Positions 8,848 to 18,610 are shown, counted from the stretch's first letter. The stretch is 64,000 bases of DNA from [Actinomadura] parvosata subsp. kistnae (GCF_900323885.1 NZ_OOHJ01000009.1:1-64000), one strand, 5' to 3'. The notes: a model not told the origin generated them from the letters alone. Program-made: numbers and translations.

Positions 8848-11800
8848 ATGACTGTCCGCGGTGTCATGACGCGGGTGGGGACCGGGCTGGCCCGCCGGCT
8901 CCGCTCCTTACGACTCAGAACGGGATTGACGACGGCACTGACGACCGTCCTGGTGGCGGGATTACTCGTGGCCCCGCCGGTGACCGGCACGGCCCAGGCC
9001 GTAGGGGAATCGCCCAAACCGGTGGACCGCGAGGCCGTGGTGCCCGGCGCGTCGCTCAAGGTCAAGGCGCGCAAGGCCGCGCCGCGCGCTCCCGAGCCGG
9101 TCGTCCGCTGGCCGGCCGCCGCCGAGGCCGAGGTCACGATCGACGGCCCGCCCGCCACCCGGCAGGCCGACGGCGCCGGGCAGGCCGACGGCGCCGGGCA
9201 GGCCGACGGCGCCGGGCAGGCCGACGGCGCCCGGTGGGCGGACGGTGCCCGGCGGGCCGGCGAGCTGCCGGTCTGGATCTCCGCTCCCACGACCACGGAG
9301 AAGGCGGCCGCACAGGGGCCGGCCGCCGAGCCCGCGACGGTCCGGGTGCGGATGCTGGACCAGGCGGCCGCCGGCCGCGCCGGCGTCAGCGGCGTGCTGC
9401 TCACCGTCGGCCGGGCGGCCGGCCCGCCGGACCAGGCGAGCGGGGCAGAGAGCGTGAAAGCGACCAGGAAAGCGAGCAGGGTGGGGCTGCGGCTGGACTA
9501 CTCCGGCTTCGCCGAGGCGTTCGGCGGCGCGTTCGGGTCGCGGGTGCGGCTGGTGCGCCTGCCCGCGTGCGCGCTGACGACTCCCGCCCTGCCCGGCTGC
9601 CGGACGGCCACGCCGCTGCCGTCCGCCAACGACACCCGCGCCAAGACGGTCACGGCCGACGTCGAGGCCGCCGCGGAGCCGGCCGTGCTCGCGGCGGTCG
9701 CGGGCGCGGACAGCGCCAAGGGCGACTACAAGGCGACCGAGCTGGCCGCCTCGGCCACCTGGCAGGTCGGCACGCAGACGGGCGACTTCACCTGGTCGTA
9801 CCCGCTGCGGATGCCGCCGGTGCCCGGCGGGCTCGCGCCGGAGCTGGCCGTGGCCTACTCCTCCTCGTCCATCGACGGCCGCACCTCCAGCTCCAACAAC
9901 CAGGGCTCGCAGGTCGGCGACGGCTTCGACCTGTGGCCCGGCTACATCGAGCGCAAGTACCGCTCGTGCAAGGACGACGGCGTGCCCAAGGACGACACGT
10001 ACGACGTCCACCCGATGGACCAGTGCTGGGGCTACGACAACGCCGTGATGACGCTCGGCGGCAAGGGCGGCGAGCTGGTGCAGTCCGGCACGAACGAGTG
10101 GCGGCTGCGCAAGGACGACGGCACCCGCGTCAGGAAGGTGTCCGGGAACGGCACCGACACCGCCAACGGCGACGACGACAACGAGTACTGGGTGGCCACC
10201 GCCCCGGACGGCAAGCGCTACTACTTCGGCAAGAACCGGATGAAGGGCTGGGCCGCCGGCAAGCCCGAGACGAAGTCGGCCTGGACGGTGCCGATCTTCG
10301 GTGACGACTCCGGCGAGCCGTGCCACGGCGACACCTTCGCCAAGTCGTGGTGCCAGCAGGCGTGGCGGTGGAACCTCGACTTCGTCGAGGACCCGCACGG
10401 CAACGCGATCGTCTACTACTACGGGCAGGAGGGCAACCGCTACGGCCGCAACCTGCGGGCCGGGGACGACACCCCGTACGTCAGGGGCGGCTACCTCAAG
10501 AGCGTCGAGTACGGGCTGGACGCCGGCGACCCGTATCCGGCCGACGCGCCGGCCAGGGTGGACTTCAAGGTCGCGGAGCGGTGCCTGCGCCCGGCGGAGG
10601 ACTGCGCCGAGTCGAAGATCGACGATCACCCGTCGTACTGGGAGGACGTGCCCTGGGACCTCAACTGCGCGGCCGGCACGAAGTGCGAGAACTACAAGGG
10701 GGCTTCCGCGCCGACGTTCTGGACGCGCAAGCGGGTCGTCGAGGCGGTCACGAAGGTGATCGAGAGCGACGGGCCGGGGCACCGTACCGTCGACTCGTGG
10801 GCCTTCACCCACGACTGGGGCACCGCGGACGTGGACCGGCAGCTCCTGCTGAAGTCGATCGTGCACACCGGCCACGCCGGCCCGGCGCCGGTGGTGATGC
10901 CGCCGGTGAGCTTCGCCTACACGCAGCTCGCCAACCGGGTCGACGCCCTCGGTGACGACGTCGGCCCGTTCATCAAGAACCGGGTCGGCTCCATCACCAA
11001 CGAGACCGGCGGCGTCCTGGACGTCAACTACTCGGCGGCGGACTGCCGCGTCGGCGACACGCCCAGCCCGCCGGCCAACCACCGCCGCTGCTTCCCCGTC
11101 ATGTGGGAGCGCACCAGCGGCGACGCGAGCCCGACGCTGGACTGGTTCCACAAGTACGTGGTCACCCAGCTCGTGCAGACCGACCTCACCGGCGGCTCGC
11201 CCGACATGGTCACCGCCTACGACTACGGCATCGGCGAGCCCGCCTGGCGCTTCACCGACGACGACGGGCTGACCAAGGAGAAGTACCGCACCTGGTCGCA
11301 GTGGCAGGGCTACGACAAGGTCAGGGTGCGCACCGGCGTCACCGGCGCCGCCCCGTCGCAGACCGACCACTGGTTCTTCCAGGGGATGGACGGCGACCGC
11401 CTCAACCGCGACGGCGGCACCAAGAACGTCACCGCCGCCGACGGCGAGGGCGGCTCGTACCCCGACCACGAGTCGCTCCAGGGCCTGACCCTCAAGACGA
11501 TCACCTACGACCGGGCCGGCGGCGAGGCCGTCAGCAAGACCATGAACCGGCCCTGGCACCACCAGACCGCCGCACGCACCCGCACGATCGACAAGGACAC
11601 GATCACCGTCACGGCGAACCTCAGCGGCGTCGCCGGCACCCGCACCCTGAAGCGGCTCGACGACGGCTGGCGGGCGACGCGCTCGACCGTCACCGCGTTC
11701 AACCTCGGCACCGGCGAGCCCGCCCAGGTGGACGACGAGGGAGACCTGGACGTCACCGGCGACGAGAAGTGCGTCACCACGACGTTCACCGCCGACGGCG

Positions 11801-14800
11801 CCCGCGTGCTCGGCAAGCCCGCGCAGGTCAGGACCGTGGCCCGGCGCTGCGCCGACACGCCCGACCTGGCGAAGGACCTCGTCTCCGAGGAGCGCACGTA
11901 CTACGACAACGGCGCCTTCAAGGCCGCGCCGACCCTGGGCGACGCGACCCTCGTGGAGAAGGCGAAGGAGGCGACGGCGACCACGGTGACGCCGCTCGCC
12001 GCGACCCGCACCACGTACGACACCTACGGCCGGCCGGTGACGGTCACCGACGCCGCGAACCGCACCACCACCACGAAGTACACCGAGACGCACGGCCTGA
12101 CCACGAAGGTCGAGGTGACCGGCCCGCCCGCCAAGCCCGGCGACGCCACGACGGCGCACACCACCGCCAAGGTGCTCGACCCGGCGTGGGGCAGCCCGGT
12201 CAGCGACACCGACGCCGGCGGCCGGACCACCACCGTCCACTACGACGCGGCCGGCCACCTGACCAAGGTGTGGCTGGGCAACCGGCCCGTCTCCGCCGTG
12301 CCGGACAAGGAGTACGACTACCTCATCCGGCCCGGCGCGGTGGTGGCCGTCGCCACCAAGTCCCTGACCGCCGAGGGCGGCCAGGAGCTGTCGTACACGC
12401 TGTACGACGGCTGGCTGCGCCAGCGCCAGCTCCAGGCGGCCGGCCGCGACGGCACCACCAAGGGCCGGCTCGTCTCCGACACCTTCTACAACGCGGCCGG
12501 CCAGGTGGATCGCACCTACGAGAGCTACTACGCCGACGGCGAGCCGAGACCGGAGGTCTTCGGCGTCGCCGACCCCGGCAAGATCGAGACCCAGCACGTG
12601 TACGAGTACGACGGCCAGGGCCGCAAGACGGCCGACCGGCTGCTCGTCGGCAGCAGCGACACCCAGGAGAGGTGGCGCACCCGCTACGAGTACGGCGGCA
12701 ACTGGACCAAGGTGATCCCCCCGGCGGGCGGCACCCCCGTCACCACCTTCACCGACGCCCAGGACCGCAGGACCGAGGTGCGCGAGCACCGCGCCGGCGG
12801 CCACGTCGCCACGCTGTTCCGCTACGACCACCGCGGCCTGGAGTCCTCGGTCACCGGCCCCGGCGGCCACGTCTGGACGACCGCGTACGACCTGCGCGGC
12901 CGCAAGATCCGCACGTCCGACCCGGACAAGGGCGTCACCACGTTCGCCTACAACGACGTGGACCAGCTCATCTCCACCGAGGACGCCCGCGGCAAGAAGA
13001 TCGCGGTCGGCTACGACGGCATCGGCCGCAGGACCGCCCTGTACGACGCCACCACCGCGAGCCCCGGCGTGAAGGTCGCCGAATGGGTCTACGACACTGT
13101 CCGCAAGGGCCAGCTCACCAGCGCCACCCGCATCGCCGGGACGGCCAGGTACACGACCCAGATCGACATCTACGACAACCTGAACCGGCCCACGCGCCGC
13201 CGCGTCCTGCTGCCGAGCAGCGAGGGAGCGCTGGCCCCCGACGGCGGCTACGTCTTCGACACCGCCTACAACCTGGACGGCAGCGTCAAGGCCGCGAGCA
13301 GCCCGGCCGCCGGCGACCTGCCGGCGGAGAACACCGCCTTCACCTACGACGACCTCGGCCGGCTGGTCGCGTCCGGCTCCAACCTGTCGACGTACCTCGT
13401 CGGCGTCGACTACACCAAGACCGGCAAGCAGATCGGCCAGCGGCTGTCGATCGGCGCCGCCGGCAAGCAGGTCGACCAGACCTTCACCTACGAGTACGGC
13501 ACGCAGCGGCTCCAGAAGGCCACCACCGCGCACGCCGGCACGCCCGGCACCGACCGCAGCGTGGAGTACCGCTACACCGACTCCGGCAACCTGCTCCAGG
13601 CCGTCGACACCTCCAGGGACGGGGTGGACAACCAGTGCTTCCGCTATGACGACCTGCAACGCCTGGCCGACGCCTGGACCCAGGAAGGCACCACCTGCGC
13701 CGCCGACCCGGGCCAGGCCACGATCGGCGGGCCGGCGCCGTACCGGGTGACCTACACCTACGACGACACCGGCAACCGGACGGGCGAGACGCACTACGGC
13801 GCGGGGCCGTCGGGCGGCACGCGGACCGCCACGCGCGGCTACCGCTACGCCGGCAACCCCGGCGTCGACCCCACGTACCGGGGCCACCAGCTCGCCGACG
13901 TGAGCGGCGCCCCCGAGTCCTACGGCTACGACCCGGTCGGCAACACCACCGAGCGCAGGACGTCGTCGGGCAACCAGACGCTGCACTGGGACGCCGAGGG
14001 CGAGCTGGTCAAGGTCGTGGACGACAAGAAGGGGGAGACCACCTTCCTCTACACCGCCGACGGGGAGCGGCTGCTGCGCCGCGACCCGGCGGGCACCACC
14101 CTCTACCTGCCCGACATGGAGGTGCGGCTGGCCAAGGGGCAGAGCGCGGCCAAGGCCGTGCGTTACCACCGCAACGCCATGCGCACCGCCCAGGGCGTCA
14201 CCTTCCTCGTCAACGACCACCACGGCACCGCCGAGCTGGCGATCGACGCGGCCGACGGGTCGGTGAGCCGGCGCCGCTATACCCCGTTCGGCCAGGTCAG
14301 GGCGGCCAAGGGCGAGTGGCCCGCCGGCAACGAGAAGGGCTTCGTCGGCGGCGTCGTCGACGCCACCACGGACCTGACGACGCTCGGCGCGCGCGGCTAC
14401 GACCCGAACACCGGCCGCTTCATCTCGGTGGACCCGGAGATCGAGATGGGCCGCTCCCAGCAGATGAACGGCTACAACTACGCCGACAACAACCCCACGA
14501 CGCTGTCCGACCCGGACGGCCGCTTCCCGTACGTCAACTACTACCTGCTCGGCTACCGCCAGTTCTGGGTGCGGTACGGCAACTACAACTACCTCATGCG
14601 GCAGAACCTCTACCTGGTTCACGTGTACCTGAACATCTTCACCCACCGCTTCTACCTGGCGGTCAGCAACTGGTTCGTCGCCGCCCGCCAGTGGGCCTAC
14701 CTCCAGGGGCCGGTCGCGCCGGGCAAGAAACCGCTGCTGCGGCAGCCCGGCATCCCCGACCTGACGCCCCGGCCCCCGGCCGAGCCGCCCAAACCGGCCG

Positions 14801-15297
14801 CGCCGCCGAAGCCGAAGAAGGGCACCGTCGGCCTGTGCGGCGGGCTCGGCATCAAGCTCGGCGGGTCGTTCTCCGTGGAGGCGTGCCTGGTCTTCGACCG
14901 CAAGGGCGTCGGCCTGGCCGGCACCTACAAGAACGGCCTGTCCACCTCGATCGGCGCGGGAGCCACCGGCGGCGTGTTCTACAGCCACTCCACCATCGAG
15001 GGGCTGAACACCACGCCGGGCACGTGGGACGCCTACCACGGCATCGCCTACGAGAAGAAGGGCTGGGGCGGCGGCGGGTACGTCATGACCAACAGCTCGG
15101 GCAAGGTCACGGGCGGCGGTGCCGAGGTCAGCTACGGCCTGTCGAAGGACCTCGACAAGGCGACCGACGGCGCGCTCCCCGTGAGCGTCACCACCGAGCG
15201 CGGCAAGACGGTGGCCAAACGGTTCGGCAACCCGGTGACCTGGTTCCGGGAGAGGCTGCGCGGCTTCGTCTGGGAGACCTACCACCCGGGAGGCTGA
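8848..15297 (+). CDS. Rhs repeat-associated core protein with unrecognised C-terminal tip
   Basis: A 2149-residue secreted protein. The start is set by GGAGG at 8837-8841. The N-terminus carries a long signal peptide (hydrophobic core TALTTVLVAGLLVAPPVTG). A tandem 6-residue AGQADG repeat lies at about 105-134. From about 310 there is an SpvB-like segment (TWQVGTQTGDFTWSYPL), then YD-repeats across about 1050-1700. The Rhs core ends with TTLGARGYDPNTGRFISVDP (about 1845-1864) and DPDGRFP (about 1888). The last 260 residues are an aromatic-rich segment, a proline-rich linker and a glycine-rich beta domain starting GTVGLCGGLGIKLGGSFSVE. This tip would be the effector in a polymorphic-toxin reading, but I recognise no toxin motif, and no candidate immunity gene follows on the same strand. 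Confidence 0.88.
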   Translation: MTVRGVMTRVGTGLARRLRSLRLRTGLTTALTTVLVAGLLVAPPVTGTAQAVGESPKPVDREAVVPGASLKVKARKAAPRAPEPVVRWPAAAEAEVTIDGPPATRQADGAGQADGAGQADGAGQADGARWADGARRAGELPVWISAPTTTEKAAAQGPAAEPATVRVRMLDQAAAGRAGVSGVLLTVGRAAGPPDQASGAESVKATRKASRVGLRLDYSGFAEAFGGAFGSRVRLVRLPACALTTPALPGCRTATPLPSANDTRAKTVTADVEAAAEPAVLAAVAGADSAKGDYKATELAASATWQVGTQTGDFTWSYPLRMPPVPGGLAPELAVAYSSSSIDGRTSSSNNQGSQVGDGFDLWPGYIERKYRSCKDDGVPKDDTYDVHPMDQCWGYDNAVMTLGGKGGELVQSGTNEWRLRKDDGTRVRKVSGNGTDTANGDDDNEYWVATAPDGKRYYFGKNRMKGWAAGKPETKSAWTVPIFGDDSGEPCHGDTFAKSWCQQAWRWNLDFVEDPHGNAIVYYYGQEGNRYGRNLRAGDDTPYVRGGYLKSVEYGLDAGDPYPADAPARVDFKVAERCLRPAEDCAESKIDDHPSYWEDVPWDLNCAAGTKCENYKGASAPTFWTRKRVVEAVTKVIESDGPGHRTVDSWAFTHDWGTADVDRQLLLKSIVHTGHAGPAPVVMPPVSFAYTQLANRVDALGDDVGPFIKNRVGSITNETGGVLDVNYSAADCRVGDTPSPPANHRRCFPVMWERTSGDASPTLDWFHKYVVTQLVQTDLTGGSPDMVTAYDYGIGEPAWRFTDDDGLTKEKYRTWSQWQGYDKVRVRTGVTGAAPSQTDHWFFQGMDGDRLNRDGGTKNVTAADGEGGSYPDHESLQGLTLKTITYDRAGGEAVSKTMNRPWHHQTAARTRTIDKDTITVTANLSGVAGTRTLKRLDDGWRATRSTVTAFNLGTGEPAQVDDEGDLDVTGDEKCVTTTFTADGARVLGKPAQVRTVARRCADTPDLAKDLVSEERTYYDNGAFKAAPTLGDATLVEKAKEATATTVTPLAATRTTYDTYGRPVTVTDAANRTTTTKYTETHGLTTKVEVTGPPAKPGDATTAHTTAKVLDPAWGSPVSDTDAGGRTTTVHYDAAGHLTKVWLGNRPVSAVPDKEYDYLIRPGAVVAVATKSLTAEGGQELSYTLYDGWLRQRQLQAAGRDGTTKGRLVSDTFYNAAGQVDRTYESYYADGEPRPEVFGVADPGKIETQHVYEYDGQGRKTADRLLVGSSDTQERWRTRYEYGGNWTKVIPPAGGTPVTTFTDAQDRRTEVREHRAGGHVATLFRYDHRGLESSVTGPGGHVWTTAYDLRGRKIRTSDPDKGVTTFAYNDVDQLISTEDARGKKIAVGYDGIGRRTALYDATTASPGVKVAEWVYDTVRKGQLTSATRIAGTARYTTQIDIYDNLNRPTRRRVLLPSSEGALAPDGGYVFDTAYNLDGSVKAASSPAAGDLPAENTAFTYDDLGRLVASGSNLSTYLVGVDYTKTGKQIGQRLSIGAAGKQVDQTFTYEYGTQRLQKATTAHAGTPGTDRSVEYRYTDSGNLLQAVDTSRDGVDNQCFRYDDLQRLADAWTQEGTTCAADPGQATIGGPAPYRVTYTYDDTGNRTGETHYGAGPSGGTRTATRGYRYAGNPGVDPTYRGHQLADVSGAPESYGYDPVGNTTERRTSSGNQTLHWDAEGELVKVVDDKKGETTFLYTADGERLLRRDPAGTTLYLPDMEVRLAKGQSAAKAVRYHRNAMRTAQGVTFLVNDHHGTAELAIDAADGSVSRRRYTPFGQVRAAKGEWPAGNEKGFVGGVVDATTDLTTLGARGYDPNTGRFISVDPEIEMGRSQQMNGYNYADNNPTTLSDPDGRFPYVNYYLLGYRQFWVRYGNYNYLMRQNLYLVHVYLNIFTHRFYLAVSNWFVAARQWAYLQGPVAPGKKPLLRQPGIPDLTPRPPAEPPKPAAPPKPKKGTVGLCGGLGIKLGGSFSVEACLVFDRKGVGLAGTYKNGLSTSIGAGATGGVFYSHSTIEGLNTTPGTWDAYHGIAYEKKGWGGGGYVMTNSSGKVTGGGAEVSYGLSKDLDKATDGALPVSVTTERGKTVAKRFGNPVTWFRERLRGFVWETYHPGG
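9161..9250 (+). repeat. 18-bp tandem repeat, five copies, inside the Rhs gene
   Basis: Unit GGCAGGCCGACGGCGCCG. Copies at 9161-9178, 9179-9196 and 9197-9214 are identical, the fourth differs at its last base, and the fifth (9233-9250) is degenerate. It encodes AGQADG repeats just after the signal peptide. Copy number may vary between strains. Confidence 0.9.
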
Positions 15298-15303
15298 GCA
15301 CGC

Positions 15304-15334
15304 AGCGCCCGGACGGTCCCACCGTCCGGGCGCT
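15304..15334. terminator. Perfect 14-bp bidirectional hairpin
   Basis: AGCGCCCGGACGGT-CCC-ACCGTCCGGGCGCT lies exactly between the ends of the convergent Rhs gene and the histidine kinase gene. It probably terminates both. Confidence 0.7.
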
Positions 15335-16503
15335 CACCCGCATGGCAGGCGCACCTCGACCCTGAAGCCGCCCTCCGGCAGCGGCGCCCCGTGCGCCGTG
15401 CCGCCGAGGGCGGCGGCACGCTCGTGGATGCCGAGCAGGCCGTACCCGCCCGCGCCGGAGCGCTCGCGCTCCCCGCCCCCGCTGCCGTCGTCCGTCACCT
15501 GGAGGTGCAGCGCGTCCGCCGCGTACCGCAGCACCACCTCGGCGGTGGCGTCCTTCTCGGCGTGCTTGAGCGTGTTCGTCAGCGCCTCCTGCACGATCCG
15601 GTACGCGGCCTGCCCCACCTCGGACGGCACCTCGCGCGGGCTGCCCTCCACCCGTAATCGCACGTCGAGCGGCAACCACTCGGTCATCTCCCGGATCGCC
15701 CCGATGCCCGGCTGCGGCGCCGCCGGGCCCTCCCGCAGCACGCCGAGCAGCAGCCGCAGCTCGGCCAGCGCCGTGCGGCCCACGTGCCCGATCGCCTCGA
15801 CGGCCGCGCTCGCCCCGGCCTGGTCGCCGTTCAGCAGCGCGACGCCCGCGCTCGACGACTGGATCACCATGGCGCTCACGTTGTGCGCCACGATGTCGTG
15901 CAGCTCGCGCGCGATGCGGATGCGCTGCTCCGCCAGCGCCGCCTGCGCCTTGCTCTCCTCGGCGCGGGCCGCCGCGCGCGCCACCGCCTCCGCCTCCGAG
16001 CGCCGCAGCCTGCCCAGCCCCCACGCCGCCGCGCAGGTCACGAACGAGACCAGGTAAAGGTCGGCGGGTGGCTCGGGAAGCACGGGCCCCATCCAGATGC
16101 GCACCACTGTGACGAGCGTCGGCAGCAGCGTGCCCGCGAGGAAGACGAGCGGCCGGCCCGAGGACGTCCACCGGCCGGCGGTGTAGAGCGCCAGCATGAG
16201 CGCGGTCGGCGTGCTCAGCTCCGACCACGAGGCGTTCCACTCCGCCCAGATGTCCCACCGCCCGCCCGCCAGCCACAACGTCCACACCAGCGCCAGCACC
16301 TGCACCGGGTACCGGCGGCGCAGGGCGATGCTCGCGTACGCCAGCAGGTCGCCCCAGAACGTCACCGGCAGGAGGCCGGGAGTGGCGATGGTGTGCTCGC
16401 TGTAGGGCACCTCCACCAGCAGGAACGTGCAGGCTGCCGCGGCCAGCAGCGCGTCGGCGAGCTGAGGGTGCTCGCTCCACCAGTCGAGGGCTCGCCGGAT
16501 CAT
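15334..16503 (-). CDS. DesK/NarX-type sensor histidine kinase (first of two)
   Basis: A 389-residue membrane kinase. Four to five hydrophobic segments lie in residues 15-165, followed by a short coiled coil (165-195) and the HisKA_3 dimerisation box RIARELHDIVAHNVSAM with the phospho-acceptor at His202. The N box (QEALTNTLKHA) and glycine-rich ATP-lid motifs (DDGSGGG, GGYGLLGIHERAAALGG) form the C-terminal HATPase domain. It begins 54 bp after the stop of the response regulator on the same strand, so it is probably the last gene of a kinase-regulator-kinase operon. No extracytoplasmic sensor domain is visible, and the signal is unknown. Confidence 0.9.
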   Translation of the reverse strand: MIRRALDWWSEHPQLADALLAAAACTFLLVEVPYSEHTIATPGLLPVTFWGDLLAYASIALRRRYPVQVLALVWTLWLAGGRWDIWAEWNASWSELSTPTALMLALYTAGRWTSSGRPLVFLAGTLLPTLVTVVRIWMGPVLPEPPADLYLVSFVTCAAAWGLGRLRRSEAEAVARAAARAEESKAQAALAEQRIRIARELHDIVAHNVSAMVIQSSSAGVALLNGDQAGASAAVEAIGHVGRTALAELRLLLGVLREGPAAPQPGIGAIREMTEWLPLDVRLRVEGSPREVPSEVGQAAYRIVQEALTNTLKHAEKDATAEVVLRYAADALHLQVTDDGSGGGERERSGAGGYGLLGIHERAAALGGTAHGAPLPEGGFRVEVRLPCG

Positions 16504-16557
16504 GGTCGAACGCTACGGCCGGGACGCCCCGCGCGCCAGCCGAAGATCCACCCGCTT

Positions 16558-17241
16558 TCACACGGGTGCCGCGCCCTCCCTGCCGGGGGTGATGAGGCCG
16601 GACTCGTACGCCAGCGCCACGACCTGGGCCCGGCTGGACAGGTTGAGCTTCGTCATCGTCCGGTTGAGGTGCGTCTTGACGGTCGCCTCGCTGACCTGCA
16701 GCCGGGTGGCGATCTCAGCGTTCGACAGCGCCCGCCCGACCAGCTTGAGCACCTCCACCTCGCGGGCGGTCAGCGGGTGCAGCGCGGGCGAGCGCAGCGC
16801 GGCGGGCGGGTCGGCCCGGCTGGTGTACGCCTCGATCAGGCGCCGGGTGACGCTGGGGGCGAACAGCATGTCGCCCGCCGCGACGGTGTGGACGGCGGCG
16901 ATGAGCCGCTCCGGCGGGGTGTCCTTCAGCAGGAACCCCGAGGCGCCGATGCGGAGCGCGTCGTAGACGTACTTGTCCAGGTCGAAGGTGGTCAGGATGA
17001 GCACCCGGGGCGGCTGCTCGCCCCTGGCGGACAGGATGTGCTCGGTCGCGGTCACGCCGTTCATGCCCGGCATCCTGATGTCCATGAGGATGACGTCGGG
17101 CCCGGTGGCGGCCGCCTGGTCGATGGCCTCCTCACCGGTCGCCGCCTCCCCGACGACGTCGAGGCCGGGGGCCGCGCGCAGCAGCGCCGCCAGACCCGCG
17201 CGGACGAGGATCTGGTCGTCCACGACCAGCACCTTGATCAT
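16558..17241 (-). CDS. NarL/LuxR-family response regulator
   Basis: A 227-residue regulator. The N-terminal receiver domain has the acidic pocket D8-D9, the phospho-acceptor Asp54 (VILMDIRMPGM) and the conserved lysine in GFLLKDTPP. The C-terminal LuxR-type helix-turn-helix (about 150-215) has the usual LTAREVEVLKLVGRALSNAE and the recognition helix SEATVKTHLNRTMTKL. Its start overlaps the end of the upstream kinase by four bases (ATGA), so the two are translationally coupled. The second kinase follows downstream. Target genes are unknown. Confidence 0.93.
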   Translation of the reverse strand: MIKVLVVDDQILVRAGLAALLRAAPGLDVVGEAATGEEAIDQAAATGPDVILMDIRMPGMNGVTATEHILSARGEQPPRVLILTTFDLDKYVYDALRIGASGFLLKDTPPERLIAAVHTVAAGDMLFAPSVTRRLIEAYTSRADPPAALRSPALHPLTAREVEVLKLVGRALSNAEIATRLQVSEATVKTHLNRTMTKLNLSSRAQVVALAYESGLITPGREGAAPV

Positions 17242-18461
17242 GACTCTGGCTCACCGTCCGTCGGGGGAGTGGGGCTCACGGGGGACAGGGGCAGGGTGAC
17301 CACGACCTCGAACCCGCCCGACGGCTTCGGCCCGGCCGTGACCGTTCCCCTGTAGAGCTTGACGCGTTCGCGCATGACGATCAAGCCGTGGCCCTCCTCC
17401 CGCACGGCGGCGGCCGCCCCGCGCCCGTCGTCGGTGACGCGCAGCTCCAGCTCGCCGCCGTAGTGCAGGCGGACCCGCGCGGTGGCGGGGCCCGCGTGCC
17501 GCAGCACGTTGGTCAGGCACTCCTGCACGACGCGGTACGCGCACAGGTCGATCCCGGGCGGCAGCGGGCGTACCGAGCCGGTGACCGACACCTCGACCGG
17601 CAGGCCCGCCGACCGCATCCGCTCCACGAGCTGGTCGAGCCGCTCCAGCCCCGGCGCGGGGTCGTAGCCTTCGTCCTCGGTGTCGATGCGCAGGATGGAC
17701 AGCAGGCGTCTCATCTCGCCCAGGGCCTCGCTGCCGGTGCCGGCGATGGTGGCCAGCGCGCCGCGCGCGGTGGCCGGGTCGGAGCCGAGCACGTACCGGG
17801 CCAGCCCGGCCTGGATCACGATCACCGACATGTGGTGGGCGACCACGTCGTGCAGCTCCCTGGCGATGCGCATCCGCTCCTCCGTCACCGCGCGCCGCGC
17901 CTTGTCCTCCTGCTCCTGGCGCAGCCGCTCGGTGAGGCGGGCCAGCCGGTCGTTGCGCTCGGTCAGCATCCTGGTGCTGTTGCCGAACGTCCACGCGACG
18001 GCGGTCATGATGCTCGTCTGCGCGACGTTCGGCCAGACGAACGGGGCCGGGGCGAGGAACGCCGCGTGCCACAGCGACAACGCCGGCGGCAGGGCGCACG
18101 GCACCGACACGGCGGGCGCCCGCAGGGAGGCGACGGTGTAGAGCGCCAGCAGCGGCGCCACCCCGTTCAGCCGGGCGTCGTGACCGGCCGCGTGGAAGAC
18201 GACCGAGGCGGCCGAGGAGATCATCAGGACGGTGACGGGGACGCGCCGGCGCCAGGCCAGAGCGAGGTTCGCCACCAGGGTCAGCGCCACGCCGGCCGGG
18301 TCCAGCGGGCGCAGCGCGTAGCCCGCGCCGGCCGGGTCGTCGCCCAGGACGCGGCCGAACACCAGGGTGACGCCGGCCACCACGAGGCCGAACAGCAGGT
18401 CGGTGAGGAAGGGGTTCGTCACGGCGAGCCGTCCGACGGACGACAGCACCTTTGCGCGCAT
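17238..18461 (-). CDS. DesK/NarX-type sensor histidine kinase (second of two)
   Basis: A 407-residue membrane kinase. Residues 15-160 hold about five hydrophobic helices. A coiled coil leads to the HisKA_3 box RIARELHDVVAHHMSVIV with His204. The HATPase part shows QECLTNVLRHA and DDGRGAAAAVREEGHGLIVM. It is the first gene of the three-gene unit and overlaps the response-regulator start by four bases, so it is the more likely cognate kinase of the regulator. The last 20 residues are proline- and glutamate-rich. Confidence 0.92.
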   Translation of the reverse strand: MRAKVLSSVGRLAVTNPFLTDLLFGLVVAGVTLVFGRVLGDDPAGAGYALRPLDPAGVALTLVANLALAWRRRVPVTVLMISSAASVVFHAAGHDARLNGVAPLLALYTVASLRAPAVSVPCALPPALSLWHAAFLAPAPFVWPNVAQTSIMTAVAWTFGNSTRMLTERNDRLARLTERLRQEQEDKARRAVTEERMRIARELHDVVAHHMSVIVIQAGLARYVLGSDPATARGALATIAGTGSEALGEMRRLLSILRIDTEDEGYDPAPGLERLDQLVERMRSAGLPVEVSVTGSVRPLPPGIDLCAYRVVQECLTNVLRHAGPATARVRLHYGGELELRVTDDGRGAAAAVREEGHGLIVMRERVKLYRGTVTAGPKPSGGFEVVVTLPLSPVSPTPPTDGEPES

Positions 18462-18537
18462 CAGCGCATGCTAGCCGTGAGCGCCCGCGTCACTCATCAC
18501 TCGTGCGGATGAGCGCCGCTACAACCAGCGCGGTACG

Positions 18538-18607
18538 CGCGCGGCGGCGTACCGCGCCCGGTTGACCCGCGCGGCGGCGTATCGCGGCCGGTCGACCCGC
18601 GCGGCGG
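18538..18607. repeat. 30-bp tandem repeat, two and a third copies
   Basis: Copies at 18538-18567 and 18568-18597 differ at three positions; a third, partial copy reaches 18607. They lie just past the stop of the small secreted protein gene. Each unit contains GCGGCGTA(C/T)CGCG. No coding function is evident. Confidence 0.8.
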
Positions 18608-18610
18608 GGG

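Noticed and set aside
8962..15285. Very long open frame antisense to the Rhs gene (and similar ones antisense to the 3011 protein)
   Set aside because: High GC makes stop codons rare on the opposite strand. The translation is low-complexity (V/G/A/R/D) without domains, while the plus strand has clear Rhs motifs, signal peptide and ribosome-binding site.
18538..18607. Possible CRISPR-like repeats (30-bp units)
   Set aside because: The units abut with no spacers, there are only two and a third copies, and no cas gene is nearby. It is a simple tandem repeat.
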